Origin: Lineus longissimus
Taxonomy: Eukaryota > Nemertea > Pilidiophora > Heteronemertea > Lineidae
Reading direction: 5' to 3'
Assembly (NCBI RefSeq): GCF_910592395.1
Contig: NC_088313.1
Location: forward strand, 11,136,937 to 11,200,936
DNA: 64,000 nucleotides
Part shown: positions 28,615 to 40,106 of the stretch, piece by piece
Layout of the letters: each line of letters opens with the position of its first letter
Position numbering within the stretch: the first letter of the stretch is position 1
Notes under the pieces: generated by a model
What the model was told of the DNA's origin: nothing
The model's input: only the letters and a program-made list of their open reading frames with translations
The model's database searches: none
Translations under genes and position numbers: made by a program

Positions 28615-30699
28615 ATGGCGCCGATGGAAGACTTAAAGAGCAAACGCAAAGGACTGCGTGCCCGTTGCACGAGGGCTATCAACCGCCTTAAAGAGAACAT
28701 CGATAAGGACACGATTTCGCTGCTGAGACTTGAGCGAGAACTGGATGCCCTTGCAGCGGACTTTAGACAGGCATGTGACATCAATACTGATATGATTTCG
28801 CTGGTAGAGGAAGATTCGACGGATGCTGATGCATTTGTTCATTGGGAGGCGGAACTGATTGAGGTGTATTACAACTTTATTGATGAAGCCGCTGCCCATC
28901 AATCGAAGCTGGCCAAAGCTCGGCCACCTTCCCCCACAGCTTCTACTAGTGGGCCTGCATCCGGTGCTGCTGTCATCACGTCGCCCCCTGCTGGACTGGT
29001 TCCTGTGTCATTGCCGCCAGTCACTGCTGTCATCACGTCGCCCCCTGCTGGACTGGTTCCTGTGTCGCTGCCAAGCGGTACTACTGCTGCTGCTGCCACG
29101 ACGGCCCCTCCTGGGCTGTTTTCCGCCTCGCTGCCGACTGTTCCTGCTACGTTGCCACCCGGCTTGTCCCCAGTGATGACTGCTGCTGGTCCATTGTCGC
29201 TGTCAAGTACACCGTCCATTGGTGTACCGCTTGCCAGCCCGTCTTCGATTCGGTCTGGTGTTCGACTCTCTGCCGGAGTCGCGTTGGATCCAGAGCCCCC
29301 CTTCGACCGGTGGATCGATGAACTGGTGGAGTTTCAAGAGACGGTATTGCCCGGTGGTGTCAGTGGTGAATTGACTATAGCGTCTGCCCTCTATCGCATA
29401 GAGGCGGGTAGAGACATTCCTACATTAAAGATAAAATCGTTCAGCGGTAAAGCGATCGATTATGTAGACTTTATCGATAGCTTTAAACTACACATTCATG
29501 AGAAACCACATCTCAAAGATGATGCCCGTCTTGCGCAATTGAGAATGCATCTCTCTGGTGATGCTGAACGTTTGATAGCTGGTTTAGGATGTGCAGGTGT
29601 GATGTATGCAACCGCGTTGAAACAACTTAAGGACCAATTTGGGGCCCGCAGTGTAGTTGCTCGTGCCTTTATTGATAGAATTGCAAGGGGTAAAAAGATT
29701 AATAATTCTAGAGATGCACTTCGTGATTTCTCCATTGATGTTATTAATGTCATCGCAGGTCTGCAGCGCCTCCAGTACTTCGCTGATGTGAACGCCGTTG
29801 CAACTCTACGCCGCATCGTCCAGCGTCTCCCTGATTACCTCATTGACAAGTGGCAGGACACAGCCGCCCATATTCGCGAGCGTGACGCTATACGCGCGCC
29901 ATCAATAACCGATCTGTCCGATTTCCTACGCAAGAAAGTCAGGGCAAAGTGCGACCCAGACTTTGGGGATCTCCGCTCCACTGACAAGGGTGTTGCTGGT
30001 AGTAAGTATGAAAAGCAAGGTACCGGTAGTCGCTCCTTTGCTGCGCAGGCTGTCAAGTATAAGTGTTACATCTGCTCTGAGCCACACAAGGTGCCTGAGT
30101 GCCCCACATTTGTCAGTAATTCAGTCTCAGAACGTCACAATCTTGTCAAGACACATAATCTGTGTTTTTCATGTCTAGTCAGGGGTCATCGATCTAAAGA
30201 CTGCAGGTCGAAGAGGAAATGTGGGAAAGCTGGATGCACTAGGTGGCATCATGTGATGCTACATGTTGACTCTCCACCTCCGATTGTCCAGTCTGCTCCT
30301 TTTTCAGGTTCTGCCACAGCGGCTATTGACAAAAATGGTATTCTGCCTGTAGTTAGGGTGTTGTTTAGGGCTGAGAATGGTAGGATCAGGCAGGGGAATG
30401 TCTTGGTTGATTCAGGGTCAACGACCAACATTATCCGGAGGGATTTTGCAAGAGGTTTGGGCCTCCAGGGCAAGAACGAGCCCATTGAAGTTCAAGTTGT
30501 TGGTGGGTCACAGCAGGGCCAGCAGGATAGTCGTAGACTAAAGTTCTGGATTTCCCATTTGGATGGAGGGGAGGAGCACTTAGTTGAGGCTCATGAGATG
30601 GATTGCACAGTATCTGAGGTCTCACCTTTGAACATGGAATATTTGCATTCATTTTCTCATCTCAGGGATTTGAACATCTCCCACCCTGGGTACATCTGA
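28615..30699 (+). CDS. BEL/Pao Gag-protease polyprotein (no reverse transcriptase)
   Basis: The intact frame starts at ATG 28615 (MAPMEDLKSK) and encodes 694 residues. An N-terminal helical region is followed by a Pro/Ser/Ala-rich linker containing a duplicated VITSPPAGLVPVSLP motif. Then comes a DUF1759-type Gag core (IKSFSGKAIDYVDFIDSF... and a LxxQFG block), two zinc knuckles (CYICSEPHKVPEC; CFSCLVRGHRSKDC) and a retroviral aspartic protease (VLVDSGSTTNI, about residue 600). Gag packages RNA in cytoplasmic particles and the protease cleaves the polyprotein. A full BEL/Pao polyprotein would continue into reverse transcriptase, RNase H and integrase. Here a stop follows the protease and the next 3 kb has no pol, so the copy is truncated. 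Confidence 0.85.
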   Translation: MAPMEDLKSKRKGLRARCTRAINRLKENIDKDTISLLRLERELDALAADFRQACDINTDMISLVEEDSTDADAFVHWEAELIEVYYNFIDEAAAHQSKLAKARPPSPTASTSGPASGAAVITSPPAGLVPVSLPPVTAVITSPPAGLVPVSLPSGTTAAAATTAPPGLFSASLPTVPATLPPGLSPVMTAAGPLSLSSTPSIGVPLASPSSIRSGVRLSAGVALDPEPPFDRWIDELVEFQETVLPGGVSGELTIASALYRIEAGRDIPTLKIKSFSGKAIDYVDFIDSFKLHIHEKPHLKDDARLAQLRMHLSGDAERLIAGLGCAGVMYATALKQLKDQFGARSVVARAFIDRIARGKKINNSRDALRDFSIDVINVIAGLQRLQYFADVNAVATLRRIVQRLPDYLIDKWQDTAAHIRERDAIRAPSITDLSDFLRKKVRAKCDPDFGDLRSTDKGVAGSKYEKQGTGSRSFAAQAVKYKCYICSEPHKVPECPTFVSNSVSERHNLVKTHNLCFSCLVRGHRSKDCRSKRKCGKAGCTRWHHVMLHVDSPPPIVQSAPFSGSATAAIDKNGILPVVRVLFRAENGRIRQGNVLVDSGSTTNIIRRDFARGLGLQGKNEPIEVQVVGGSQQGQQDSRRLKFWISHLDGGEEHLVEAHEMDCTVSEVSPLNMEYLHSFSHLRDLNISHPGYI

Positions 30700-33600
30700 T
30701 AACCAGAGAGACTAGGCATGGCGCCAGTCTCTCTTAAAGCACAGTCAACAGGCATTTGGTCTCAGTATTTGGGTTTTGATTGCCATGACTGTACCCCTGT
30801 AAAAGTCAGAGGAGGAGAAGTTTGGAATGATTAAAGCATTGAAGAAGAAGAAATGTTATTATTGAGGAAAGCAAAATTTATTATGAGACTAGAAGGCAGT
30901 GTCCTGACTTGATTATTTTGAAAATGGCGGTCTGAACACATTAAAAGGTGGAACATGGCATTTTATCGACTTTGAAGTGTTCCGCAGTTAAAGGGAGACT
31001 ATAGGCAGCAGCTAGGTAGGCAAGATAAAGTCATACAAATTTGCCAATAGGGGTCAGTCATATCTCTAGGCATGGCGCCAGTCTCTCTTAAAGCACAGTC
31101 AACAGGCATTTGGTCTTAGTATTTGGGTAAGTACAGAATCAAGGCAGCTCAGAGAGCAATGATTGAACGATGGTGTGGACAAGTCCAAGGATACTGCATC
31201 AGTCACGACCAACTTCTCATCAGAAAGCGTCACCACCAGCATATTCAATGTTCAGTTCCAACCTGTACCAGTCCAATGCACGCCTGTCATGGTCAGCAGT
31301 GGTCAGCTTAGCGCGATATGGAACATTCTTCTGAAACTCAAGCGAGGGAAGTCTGCTCATTAGCCTATCTCGCGCACTGCTCCTTCTTGTCAAACATCGT
31401 AGTGAAATCGTGGTACAGTGGGGCGTCCTCGAGGATTGCAGCTGGTCGGACAGACGTGAGGTGGAATGTGGGCGGCTGCACTTCTTCGTTGATGTGCGAT
31501 GGCAGATAGCACAGTTGTTGCGTTGCATGACAGCTGAAAGTGAATGTGACATCATAGAAGTGAGGCGTTTGCAATGAGACTATAGGTGAAGTAGAAGCAA
31601 GGAGTGAAATGGGCCATCTTCCAGTGACTAATATACAGAGTAAGGGCACTGGGTGTTGTTAGATTCAGCATTGAATGTATTCCTCGTACAAGCGTGAATA
31701 GTAAGGACATACAGTGAGAGGTGAGAGACCCCTATTGACTACTTCTTGTAACTTTATCTTGGATATTATATTAGTATTGAACTTCTAGCCATGGAATAAT
31801 GAAGAAATTGAAGTTGTAGGCATGGAATATGAAAAATTGTTCAACGGTGAAAGACATTATTCCATGAGGCTTTGCCGTGATCGCAAAGGACGCGACGCGA
31901 TTGGTTCACATGCTAATGAGGTATGATAATGATAATTACCTCTATAATGCTACTTGGATAGCGACTGTGTCGTTGATTGCAACAGTGGTCAGGTCTATGT
32001 CAATTTGTGCCTGTAATGTCAATGAAGTATGATGAGGTGATGACGATAGTGCAATTATTAAATATTGGCAAGAGATCATACTACAACATAGGTCTTGTTT
32101 TTGACAGATGACTGTGCGACATTCCCATTGGGTCTTGTTAGAGTCAGCGCTGCATGTATTCCTTGTACAAACTTATAGATTGTTGTGACAGACTTTGAGG
32201 GGTGAGAGACCCCTATCGGCTACTTCGGCTAACTTTATCTTGCCTACCTAGCTGCTAGCAATAGTGCCCCTTTATCAAGACTGAAACCCACTGTGCGGGG
32301 CTAAGAAATTACCTTTATAATCCTAGTTGGATAACCACTGTGTAGATGATTTGAAGAGTGCTCTGTGGATGTGTGCCTGTAATGTCAATGAAAGTATGAT
32401 GAGGTGATGACGATAGTGGAATGACGAAATATTGGAAAGAGATCTATTCCTAGAAGAACATATGTCCTGTTTTGACTAGGTGGCGCATTTTAGAATCAGC
32501 AGTGAGCACTGTGTGTAACATGGTGGATGGTGGAGGCAGCGGAGATAATAACTGTGTCGAAAGTATTGTTATAGGGCCTTCCCTAGGCCCATGGGGTTAA
32601 ATTTACAATCCACGATTGAAAAGACGTAGTTTGATCGCATTCAACTATAAATCCATTGAACAGTTGTGTTCCTTTAGTCAACCGATGACCTTTTGTTGGG
32701 CCATGATCGGGGATTGTAAACTGTAAATGTATTATGGACTGGGAGAGGGGGGAAACACAAGTGAAATAGACCAAAACAAGTGATTTTGGGGCTTTGGTTT
32801 AGACGCATGCCCCACATGCGCCATGCGGGATTATACGGTTCATGTGAACTTGTTGACATCTACATGATCTAGTGCTGTTATTGGTCATGGTACATGGTAG
32901 GCCTAATCATCATGGCTATATGTTTCAGGAAAAGCTCGGAGTAAAATGAACTGCCGATGAATAATGATGTTGTTCATGTTTACCATGTTTACTAGTACAT
33001 AGCCATAGGGTATGCACTGGCCAGTGCACTTTCTGCACGTCGTCATGGTCATGTACGTGATACCTTGCATATTTTGTTTTTTGAATGCGCATGCTTTTTG
33101 GGCAAAATCACTTGTACCAACACTAATGAATAATGTCTTCTTATCCCTATGACTCCATACACAGTGAGGGCATTGTCCCATTCCCATCAAATGGTAACTT
33201 ATTGTACCGTATTAGGGTGGAAGTTGGGGAGCAGATACCTACCGTTGCACGCCTGTCATAAATCAGGAGTGATGAGTTTAGCGCGATATGGAACATTCTT
33301 CAGAAACTCAAGCGAGGGAAGTCTGCTCATTAGCATATCTCGCGCACTGCTCCTTCTTGTCAAACATCGTAGTGAAATCGTAATGGAAAACGTCTGGCTT
33401 TGCGCCAGACGTTGAGACTAATAAGTGAAGAACTAATAGGTAAAGAACTTCTACTTGCGCGAGACTGCTGTGATAAAATTATCATTGCAGAGACTCCGGT
33501 GACGTACACATATATTTTTTACAATCAAAAATGCCCTCAAAAGACGACATGGAATGATTATTTTATTGATATTTCCTACTATATACCTTCCAATTATCAC

Positions 33601-33820
33601 TTTATACAAATAGATCGGCGTTAGGTTGCATGCTTTTCTTTTATGGTGACACTATAAAGCAAAATAGTTGCAACCCCGTAAATGCGCTATAAGTCCAATA
33701 ATAAGTGACGGTGACCCGTTATAAATGTTTCGCCAGCTTCGCTTTTTTTGCCGCTACGCGGCGCGTTGGGCCCTTGCGTCTAGACGGTTAGCGCAATGGC
33801 CCCTGGCCGTTTCATTTTGT
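30700..33820. repeat. Mosaic of short duplicated and inverted repeats without genes
   Basis: GGCATGGCGCCAGTCTCTC and its neighbours occur at 30717 and 31073. A 140-bp block with TAGCGCGATATGGAACATTC is at 31276-31410 and 33243-33380. A block ending CTATCTTGCCTACCTAGC-like lies at about 32195-32275 and inverted at 30981-31068. Related pairs are at 31650-31760 and 32125-32240. A perfect hairpin AACGTCTGG/CCAGACGTT is at 33388-33412. These look like pieces of one or two repeat families, perhaps decayed LTR ends. A family A 3' end lies at 33781-33816. No coding region is supported. Confidence 0.5.
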
Positions 33821-34100
33821 GGCTTGGCTCACGGATCCGCCGACAGCAAAACTGGACATTTGGAATAAAAATAAATTCATGGCAAATATGGCAAAATGTC
33901 GACCGGCTTGAGCCGGCAACACCACACTGTCACGAGATGTGTATCAGCCAATCATATTCACAGAATCTCACTTGAGGTATGAGATACTGAACTTGATTTC
34001 ATCAATATCTAGCCGACATTTCTTTTCTCATGCACGCCTGCTTGCAATGCGGTTATACTACTGTGCGATATTTTGGCTATATCTCATGAATTCTGTTTAA

Positions 34101-34811
34101 GGTCTCATTAGGGAGTTTTTTTTTATTCATGCGCCCCCCCCCCCCTAACAGTAGTTCCTAAAATCATTGATTTCTCGGTCCTCACAGTATGTCAGTGTTG
34201 ATTCAGCAGTTGTTTTGGCAAAGACATGTTTTTATGGAGTTTCTGAAACCTAGGGTGCTACTCAATAGGCGGCTAACAAGAAACTACGCATATATACTGT
34301 TGTTGCCGACGTATGTGTACACTGAACTTGGGATGTGCGTCGGCCCCGTGTTGAAATGCCGTCCAGTGCCAGTTGGTGCGTTTTTCGCTGATTTGTGTAA
34401 TAATTCAACATATCACAAAAGTTCAATGGTTGACCCTCGATTTTTTTTTGATTTTTGTGTAGCGTAAGCAACTGTCTTTCATGGGAGAATGGTCTCTGAA
34501 AGAATTATTCAGGAAGAAATGTATAATATTTGGGGTTTTTCGTGATTGTCCGGCCCAATTGGCAATATTGCCATTTGGGATGGTGAACAGAGCTAGGAGC
34601 AAATGCGACGCTTATGATTTATTTAAAGAAATAAAATGCCCGATATAACATCCTGCAGAATCAGGGGAATCGGGCGTTTCCAGTGATATATGACACAAAT
34701 GGGTTGTCCTCATGCATTCACTTTGGAAACGCATTTTAAAATAGATGTTACGTCCTGTTAATGGTGCACGTCATCATCACGTACATTTGGGAAAAACTCC
34801 CTAACGAGACC
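34101..34811. mobile_element. 711-bp MITE with TAA target duplication
   Basis: The ends GGTCTCATTAGGGAG and CTCCCTAACGAGACC are inverted repeats with one mismatch. TAA lies directly on both sides (34098-34100 and 34812-34814). A 3-bp TAA duplication is the PIF/Harbinger signature. No transposase is present. A poly-C run lies inside near 34132. Confidence 0.75.
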
Positions 34812-34814
34812 TAA

Positions 34815-35881
34815 GTAAAATCATGTAATTTTTACTGTGGACACTGCTCATGAGACTACATCACGTAATACCAAGGTTTTTGATTTGACCTACTTTTCAA
34901 GGTCACAGGCTTCAAATGGCTTAAATGGCTTAAATTGACCATCATTGGTTTCTAGAGCATGTCTCCATAACTATTGATGCTGGAATTTTCTTCATTGAGT
35001 TGTGATGGTCTGATGGTGTCATTGTGTACTTTGGCACTTTTGCTCATCTGCCAAAAAGGTCCCTTTTTCTCAGGAACTACTTGCAGCTGTGTCTCATGAA
35101 TGATGTGCATAGTCCACTAAGTCAACTTTTAGTTATCATCTCACCTTCAGCATGTTTAATCATAGAATTAAGTCGAGCTATCCCTAACTTACTTTGTGTT
35201 TTGGAGTTCGAAGTGTCAACGTTCCTGCATATCAAAAGCGGGAAGACTTGTGAATGCCTTGTCATCAACATTGCCCTGGATCCATGTACTTCAGCTAAAC
35301 ACCACGCCCTTTGCCCTCTTACTGTAGCTTATAATGTCCTTGTTGACACTTGTTTCTCAGGATTATGCTCATTCAGATGTTTGTTTCTATATTTTGCAGG
35401 GAGGAGATCATTGATATGACAAAAGATGACCAGCACATTATGAGATACAAGCCAGTGTCGACCTTGGTGTCATCTGGTGCAGTTTCCCTCATTTAGAGCG
35501 ATGGACATGACTTCATGAGCATTGAGCAATTTTTGGATAAGATAAATCTAAACATTTCATTTGGAGGGAAGTGAAGCTGCAGCTTGCTCAAGGATCAATG
35601 TATTTACCACTGAGAATCGTATGACTTTATCTGTAATTTCAATGTTCAGTTGAGCTAGTCTAATAGCTATTGAAACTGGCGTCTGTATCAGTCAGTCAGA
35701 AGGTCCATCTGTCGAACTATGCCTGACGTTTCATAATAGTTATAGGCAGTCTTGAAACTTGGTGTGAAGGTGAACTCTGCTTGAACGATCAGAACTAAAA
35801 AAAGGTCACGATCAGTCTTTCTTTATGTTCACCAGGTGGCGTTGACCACAACAGCCTATCTTTTTAAATCAATTCCTATGT
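34815..35881. other. Unannotated stretch with repeat fragments
   Basis: A family A monomer fragment (GACCTACTTTTCAAGGTCAC) is at about 34885. A family B-like 5' start (GAGCTAGTCTAATAGCTATT) is at about 35652. No gene is supported. Confidence 0.4.
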
Positions 35882-36027
35882 GTTTCAGAAATTTTAAAAT
35901 ATGCCGTTCATCTGACTGTCAGTGTATGCTGTAGCGTGTACATTGATAAATTGATAAATTGCTCAATACACGCCACAGCATACAGCGACAGTCAGATGAT
36001 CAGCATAATTTAAAAATTTTCTGAAAC
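35882..36027. repeat. 146-bp near-perfect palindrome
   Basis: Arms from GTTTCAGAAATTTTAAAAT to its complement pair over about 65 bp each. The central stem is CATCTGACTGTCAGTGTATG / CATACAGCGACAGTCAGATG, with a loop of about 20 bp rich in TTGATAAA. As RNA it would form a long hairpin from either strand. It could be a tiny MITE or a hairpin RNA source. Confidence 0.8.
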
Positions 36028-36921
36028 TTTTCCAATTTTCAGTGATAAGGTATACATTAAAGATTATTGCTGTGTGCCATGATAAAATATAGTTTTCTCA
36101 CTATGCAAAACAGTTGGAGTTTTGATAATTTTTTTGCGATGACTTTGTAATCTTGTTGCAAATGAGGTGATCAAGATCGCCAAATGTACACTGCAGTACC
36201 TTCCATTCTTTTACCTGTGTTTTCAGTCGATTGGGAGGCTGTTGAGCTCTTATTTCGGCCTGTGGTTGAATGGCATCAGACTTCCATTTGGCTTTGTGCA
36301 AAAGCATGTTTCCTAACCATCATTAATTCTTAACTCTTTCAGTGCCAATGATCGTACTTTTACGCCCTAAATTTTTAAGGTATTTTAGTTCCTCCAGACA
36401 ACACCAGATGTCCCCAGCTACTCAAATGTGTTTTATATGGTTTCTTTGGCCTGGGGGGTCCAAATTGGATAATATTTTCGATTGTGAGGGTGGGATGGGG
36501 TCTGCCACCCCTTGTTTTCGGGGAAAAATGTTGAGAATCAGCCAAAAATACCACTCCCTTAAAGGATTTCGAAATTAATCCCAATAAGCCCCTACTTATT
36601 TCTGCCGTTTTATTGAAACTAGGGGTGAAGACGAAGGTTTTGAAGAATTTTGATGACTGTATTGCAATTGTTTTTGTTAGATTTTGGGTGGTGAAAATAC
36701 CCTAAAATGCCGAAATCCTGGGCACGGAAAGAGTGAAAGGGGTACGCAATTTATAATCATTTGTGGTCCAGTTAAATATAAAACCACTAATACACAATGT
36801 TGTAGTGCAGTTATTGTGAATACAAATTTGTTTAAATCGGTATTCATACTATTTGTATATCAGTCAACGGCAATGTTGAAATTTATATTTAGTATATGAA
36901 AATCAGCAATTGTACATTAGT
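36028..36921. other. Unannotated stretch
   Basis: No supported gene or terminal repeat. Confidence 0.35.
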
Positions 36922-37709
36922 GGGTCACCGTAGGGGAGTCAATACAACAGCGCAGTGTCCTTCATCCGTCGTCCCGTCATCGTCTGTATCCTGTTTCAAA
37001 AAGGGTGACACGTTTCTGAACCGCTGAAGCAATGAACTTGAAACTTTGTACACAGGACCCCCCCCCCCCCCAGGCCAGGTGACCTCTGACAATAAATTCC
37101 GGTCCAATCTGATTCTTGATTTGACCACTAGGGGTTGAGAAGCGGAAACCTAGAGTGTGATATCTCTCTTATGAGTGACTCGTTTTTGGCTCATCGTCAG
37201 GGGAGTCTTTACGATAGCCCTGTGTCCGTCGTCGTCCGTATCCTGTGTGGCACTTTTCTTAACCGCTTGTGCTATGGACTTGAAACTTTGCACACATTAT
37301 GACCCAGGTCACATGACCTCTGGCAGCGAATTTCGGTCCAGTCTGATTCTTCACCTGGCCACCAGGGGGCTAAAAGCAAAAACTTAAAACGTGTGATAAA
37401 TCGTTTATTACTGATTTGTTTTTGCTACAAATTTTATGGTGGGTACCCCTAGCAAGGATACATCACATATCATACGGGTTTTTGATTTGACCTACTTTTC
37501 AAGGTCACCGAGGTCAAACTCTAAAATTTCACCGATAGTGGCACGTTTTGTCTTTATTCGTCCTATAGTCTTTAAATTTGGTATGTAGACACCTGTTACG
37601 TAGCTCTACATGTTGACAAAAAATCAGGTCGATGTGGCGTACTTTTCAAGGTCACAGAGGTCAAATGGTGTGAATTGGCCGTTTGTGTGTAACTATGGCA
37701 CGTTTCTTA

Positions 37710-40105
37710 CCCCTGCGAAATTCGACTGGAAATTGTCGGCAAAAGCCGGCAATTTCCACCTAATTCCAAACTATTTTTCCTTGCCAGGAGGCTGGAATTA
37801 GCTGGAAATTCCAGAAAATGTCAGGGCTGGAGTTTGGCGGTATTTTGGTAAATGGCAGTGCCAGAAAATGCCAGCTCTGGAAAAAGCTGGCATAACCTGG
37901 CATTAGCTGGAACCTTTAAATTTCCAGAGCTGGAATTAGGTGGAAAAATCTTGACCCAGGCCTTCCAGCTGATTACCAATGTCAGGGCTGTCATTTATTG
38001 GAAATAGCTGGCATTAGTTGACATTAGCTGGAAATTACAAATTCAGCATGCAACGAGGAATGTCAGGGCTGTCATTTATTGGAAATAGCTGGCATTAGTT
38101 GACATTAGCTGGAAATTTAATATTGAGTATGTGACCTGCTCTACGTTTGAATCGATCAGAGCACTGCACACTAATAAACAGGCGTTTTTTGTCACTCAAC
38201 AGTGACTATGATTAGAATCGTTGTGATATGCAACAAGAAGATCTCTTGTCGTGGAGTAAAACCAATAATCGCTTAGTTTTGACTTTGCTGATTGCAATCT
38301 TGTCACACGCACCTGCGATTATCACCACAGACAGGCAATTTTTCACATGCAAACATGATTGCATGTTGATTTTGCTTGATCCCAGGCCGTGCGATTTCCA
38401 ATTCTAATTCAATTTTGATGGCATCTGCAATTATAACTGCAAACAAGCAATTTCTGTCACACAGAAATATGATTAAAGGTTGCAGGTTGATTTTGCTTCC
38501 AACAGAGGTTGCTAGGATGACCAGTTCTTGTTGCGGGCACCTGAAATTATCTATGCAAACAAGTGATTTATGTCACTTGCAAACATGATTGCTGTGGCAT
38601 TATCAAGTTTTGAGCATATGCCACTGACCTAATCCCTTAGTTTTCTGACACAATCTTGTCACACTGTTATAATGTAAATATCATTCTTGGTGTGTGTTGA
38701 CCATGGACTTACACGAGCATAAGAGGCCCTATCATATAAAACGTAACATTATTGCTTCACTGAGGCTCCTTGCAGACACCTCTGCCAGGCGGACACTTCC
38801 CCATTGCAGATGGTTTAAGTTGCCACATGACCTGGGTTGGAGTGCTCGTCAATGCCGACTGGCGTCGTCAGGGCTCAATGCCCATCCTGGAGACAGCACG
38901 TCATTTACATCATAGCTAATTGTGATCAGTTGATACGATGACGTCATTGACAATCACTGACAGGAAAATTTTGCCTCTCGTTTAATAATATAGATAGTGC
39001 AAAGTATTCACATTGTAATATTAGGCTCGTAAGTTTGAGGATCATGGATTGACCAGATTGGTGTGAATTGCCCCAGGGCCCATGGAACATATGTAGGCCT
39101 ATACCAATTTTAAGTCCAGACTTTACGAAACGTGCCGCGCTAACAATACGGCCGCCACCGACGATGGACGCCACATCATCGCATAGGCTCACAAGGTGAG
39201 CCAAATAAAAAAGAGGTGCCGTTTTAACTGGATACCGTGACATCAACATGATGTTAACCACACATAGCACACTCTGTCACTTTGATGTTACAGACGGGGA
39301 CTGACGTCCAAAATGGATGTCCAAATAACATCACTGCACGACCTTGAAAAGAATGATGGAGCAAGCCGACTGTTGATTGACTCCATCACTTACATGAGTC
39401 ATGAGCTGTGGACATCTCCCATGCAAAATCTTACAGTTATGATACCGTCCGGGTCTACGATCATGCATACAATAATACAGGCTTACAGCACATACACTGA
39501 TTCAGGCTTCATCATATGCTAAAAAAACAACCTCAAGGCCTGTTCAGATTACCCTTTTTGCATTCATTTGAATCCTTATGTGTTCCAATTCAATTTGTGT
39601 AAACTTTGGATATCTTGATATCGAATTCGGGGTAAAAATCAAGAAATAAGAAGAGCTCCCGCATGATTTCTTTGTTTGACTTGAAAATTCAAACCTACCA
39701 GTTCCTGTCTGAGGTGTAATGCATCATGGGATAGGTCAGGTGATAAGACCACATGATAGAATTGCATAACATAATAGCAATTTGCATAATGCCAGCAAAT
39801 GCCAGCTTTTTCCAACAATTGTCAGAAACATCGAATTTGAAATTTCCAGCTAATTCCAGCTCTGACAATCTCATAGTAAAGTGACAGAGATTTCCAGCGC
39901 TGGAACTTTTACGAAAAGTAAAGTTCCAGAAAATGCCAAGAATTTCCACCCCATGGATAAAGTTCCAGTTTTTGTCAGCTTTTGCCAGCTATAACTTTTC
40001 GATGAAACTCTCTAAATTCAAAGTGTCAGCTTATTCCAGCCAAGAGCTGGAAATTCCAGCTATTTCCAACAAAATCCACCTAAGGTAAAATTCATTTCGC
40101 AGGGG
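37710..40105. mobile_element. 2.4-kb element with TA target duplication and dense subterminal iterons
   Basis: The termini CCCCTGCGAAAT are perfect 12-bp inverted repeats. TA lies on both sides (37708-37709, 40106-40107), and the undisrupted family A sequence (for example CGTTTCTTAACCACT at 41640) shows the empty site. The first 400 bp and last 320 bp are packed with variants of TGGCATTAGCTGGAAAT and its complement. The centre has degenerate repeats (38280-38600) and no transposase. A TA duplication fits Tc1/mariner-like or similar machinery. The family is not recognised. Confidence 0.7.
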
Positions 40106-40106
40106 T

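Noticed and set aside
33388-33412. Histone-type or bacterial terminator hairpin
   Set aside because: The stem AACGTCTGG/CCAGACGTT is perfect, but its sequence does not match the histone stem-loop and no gene ends there.
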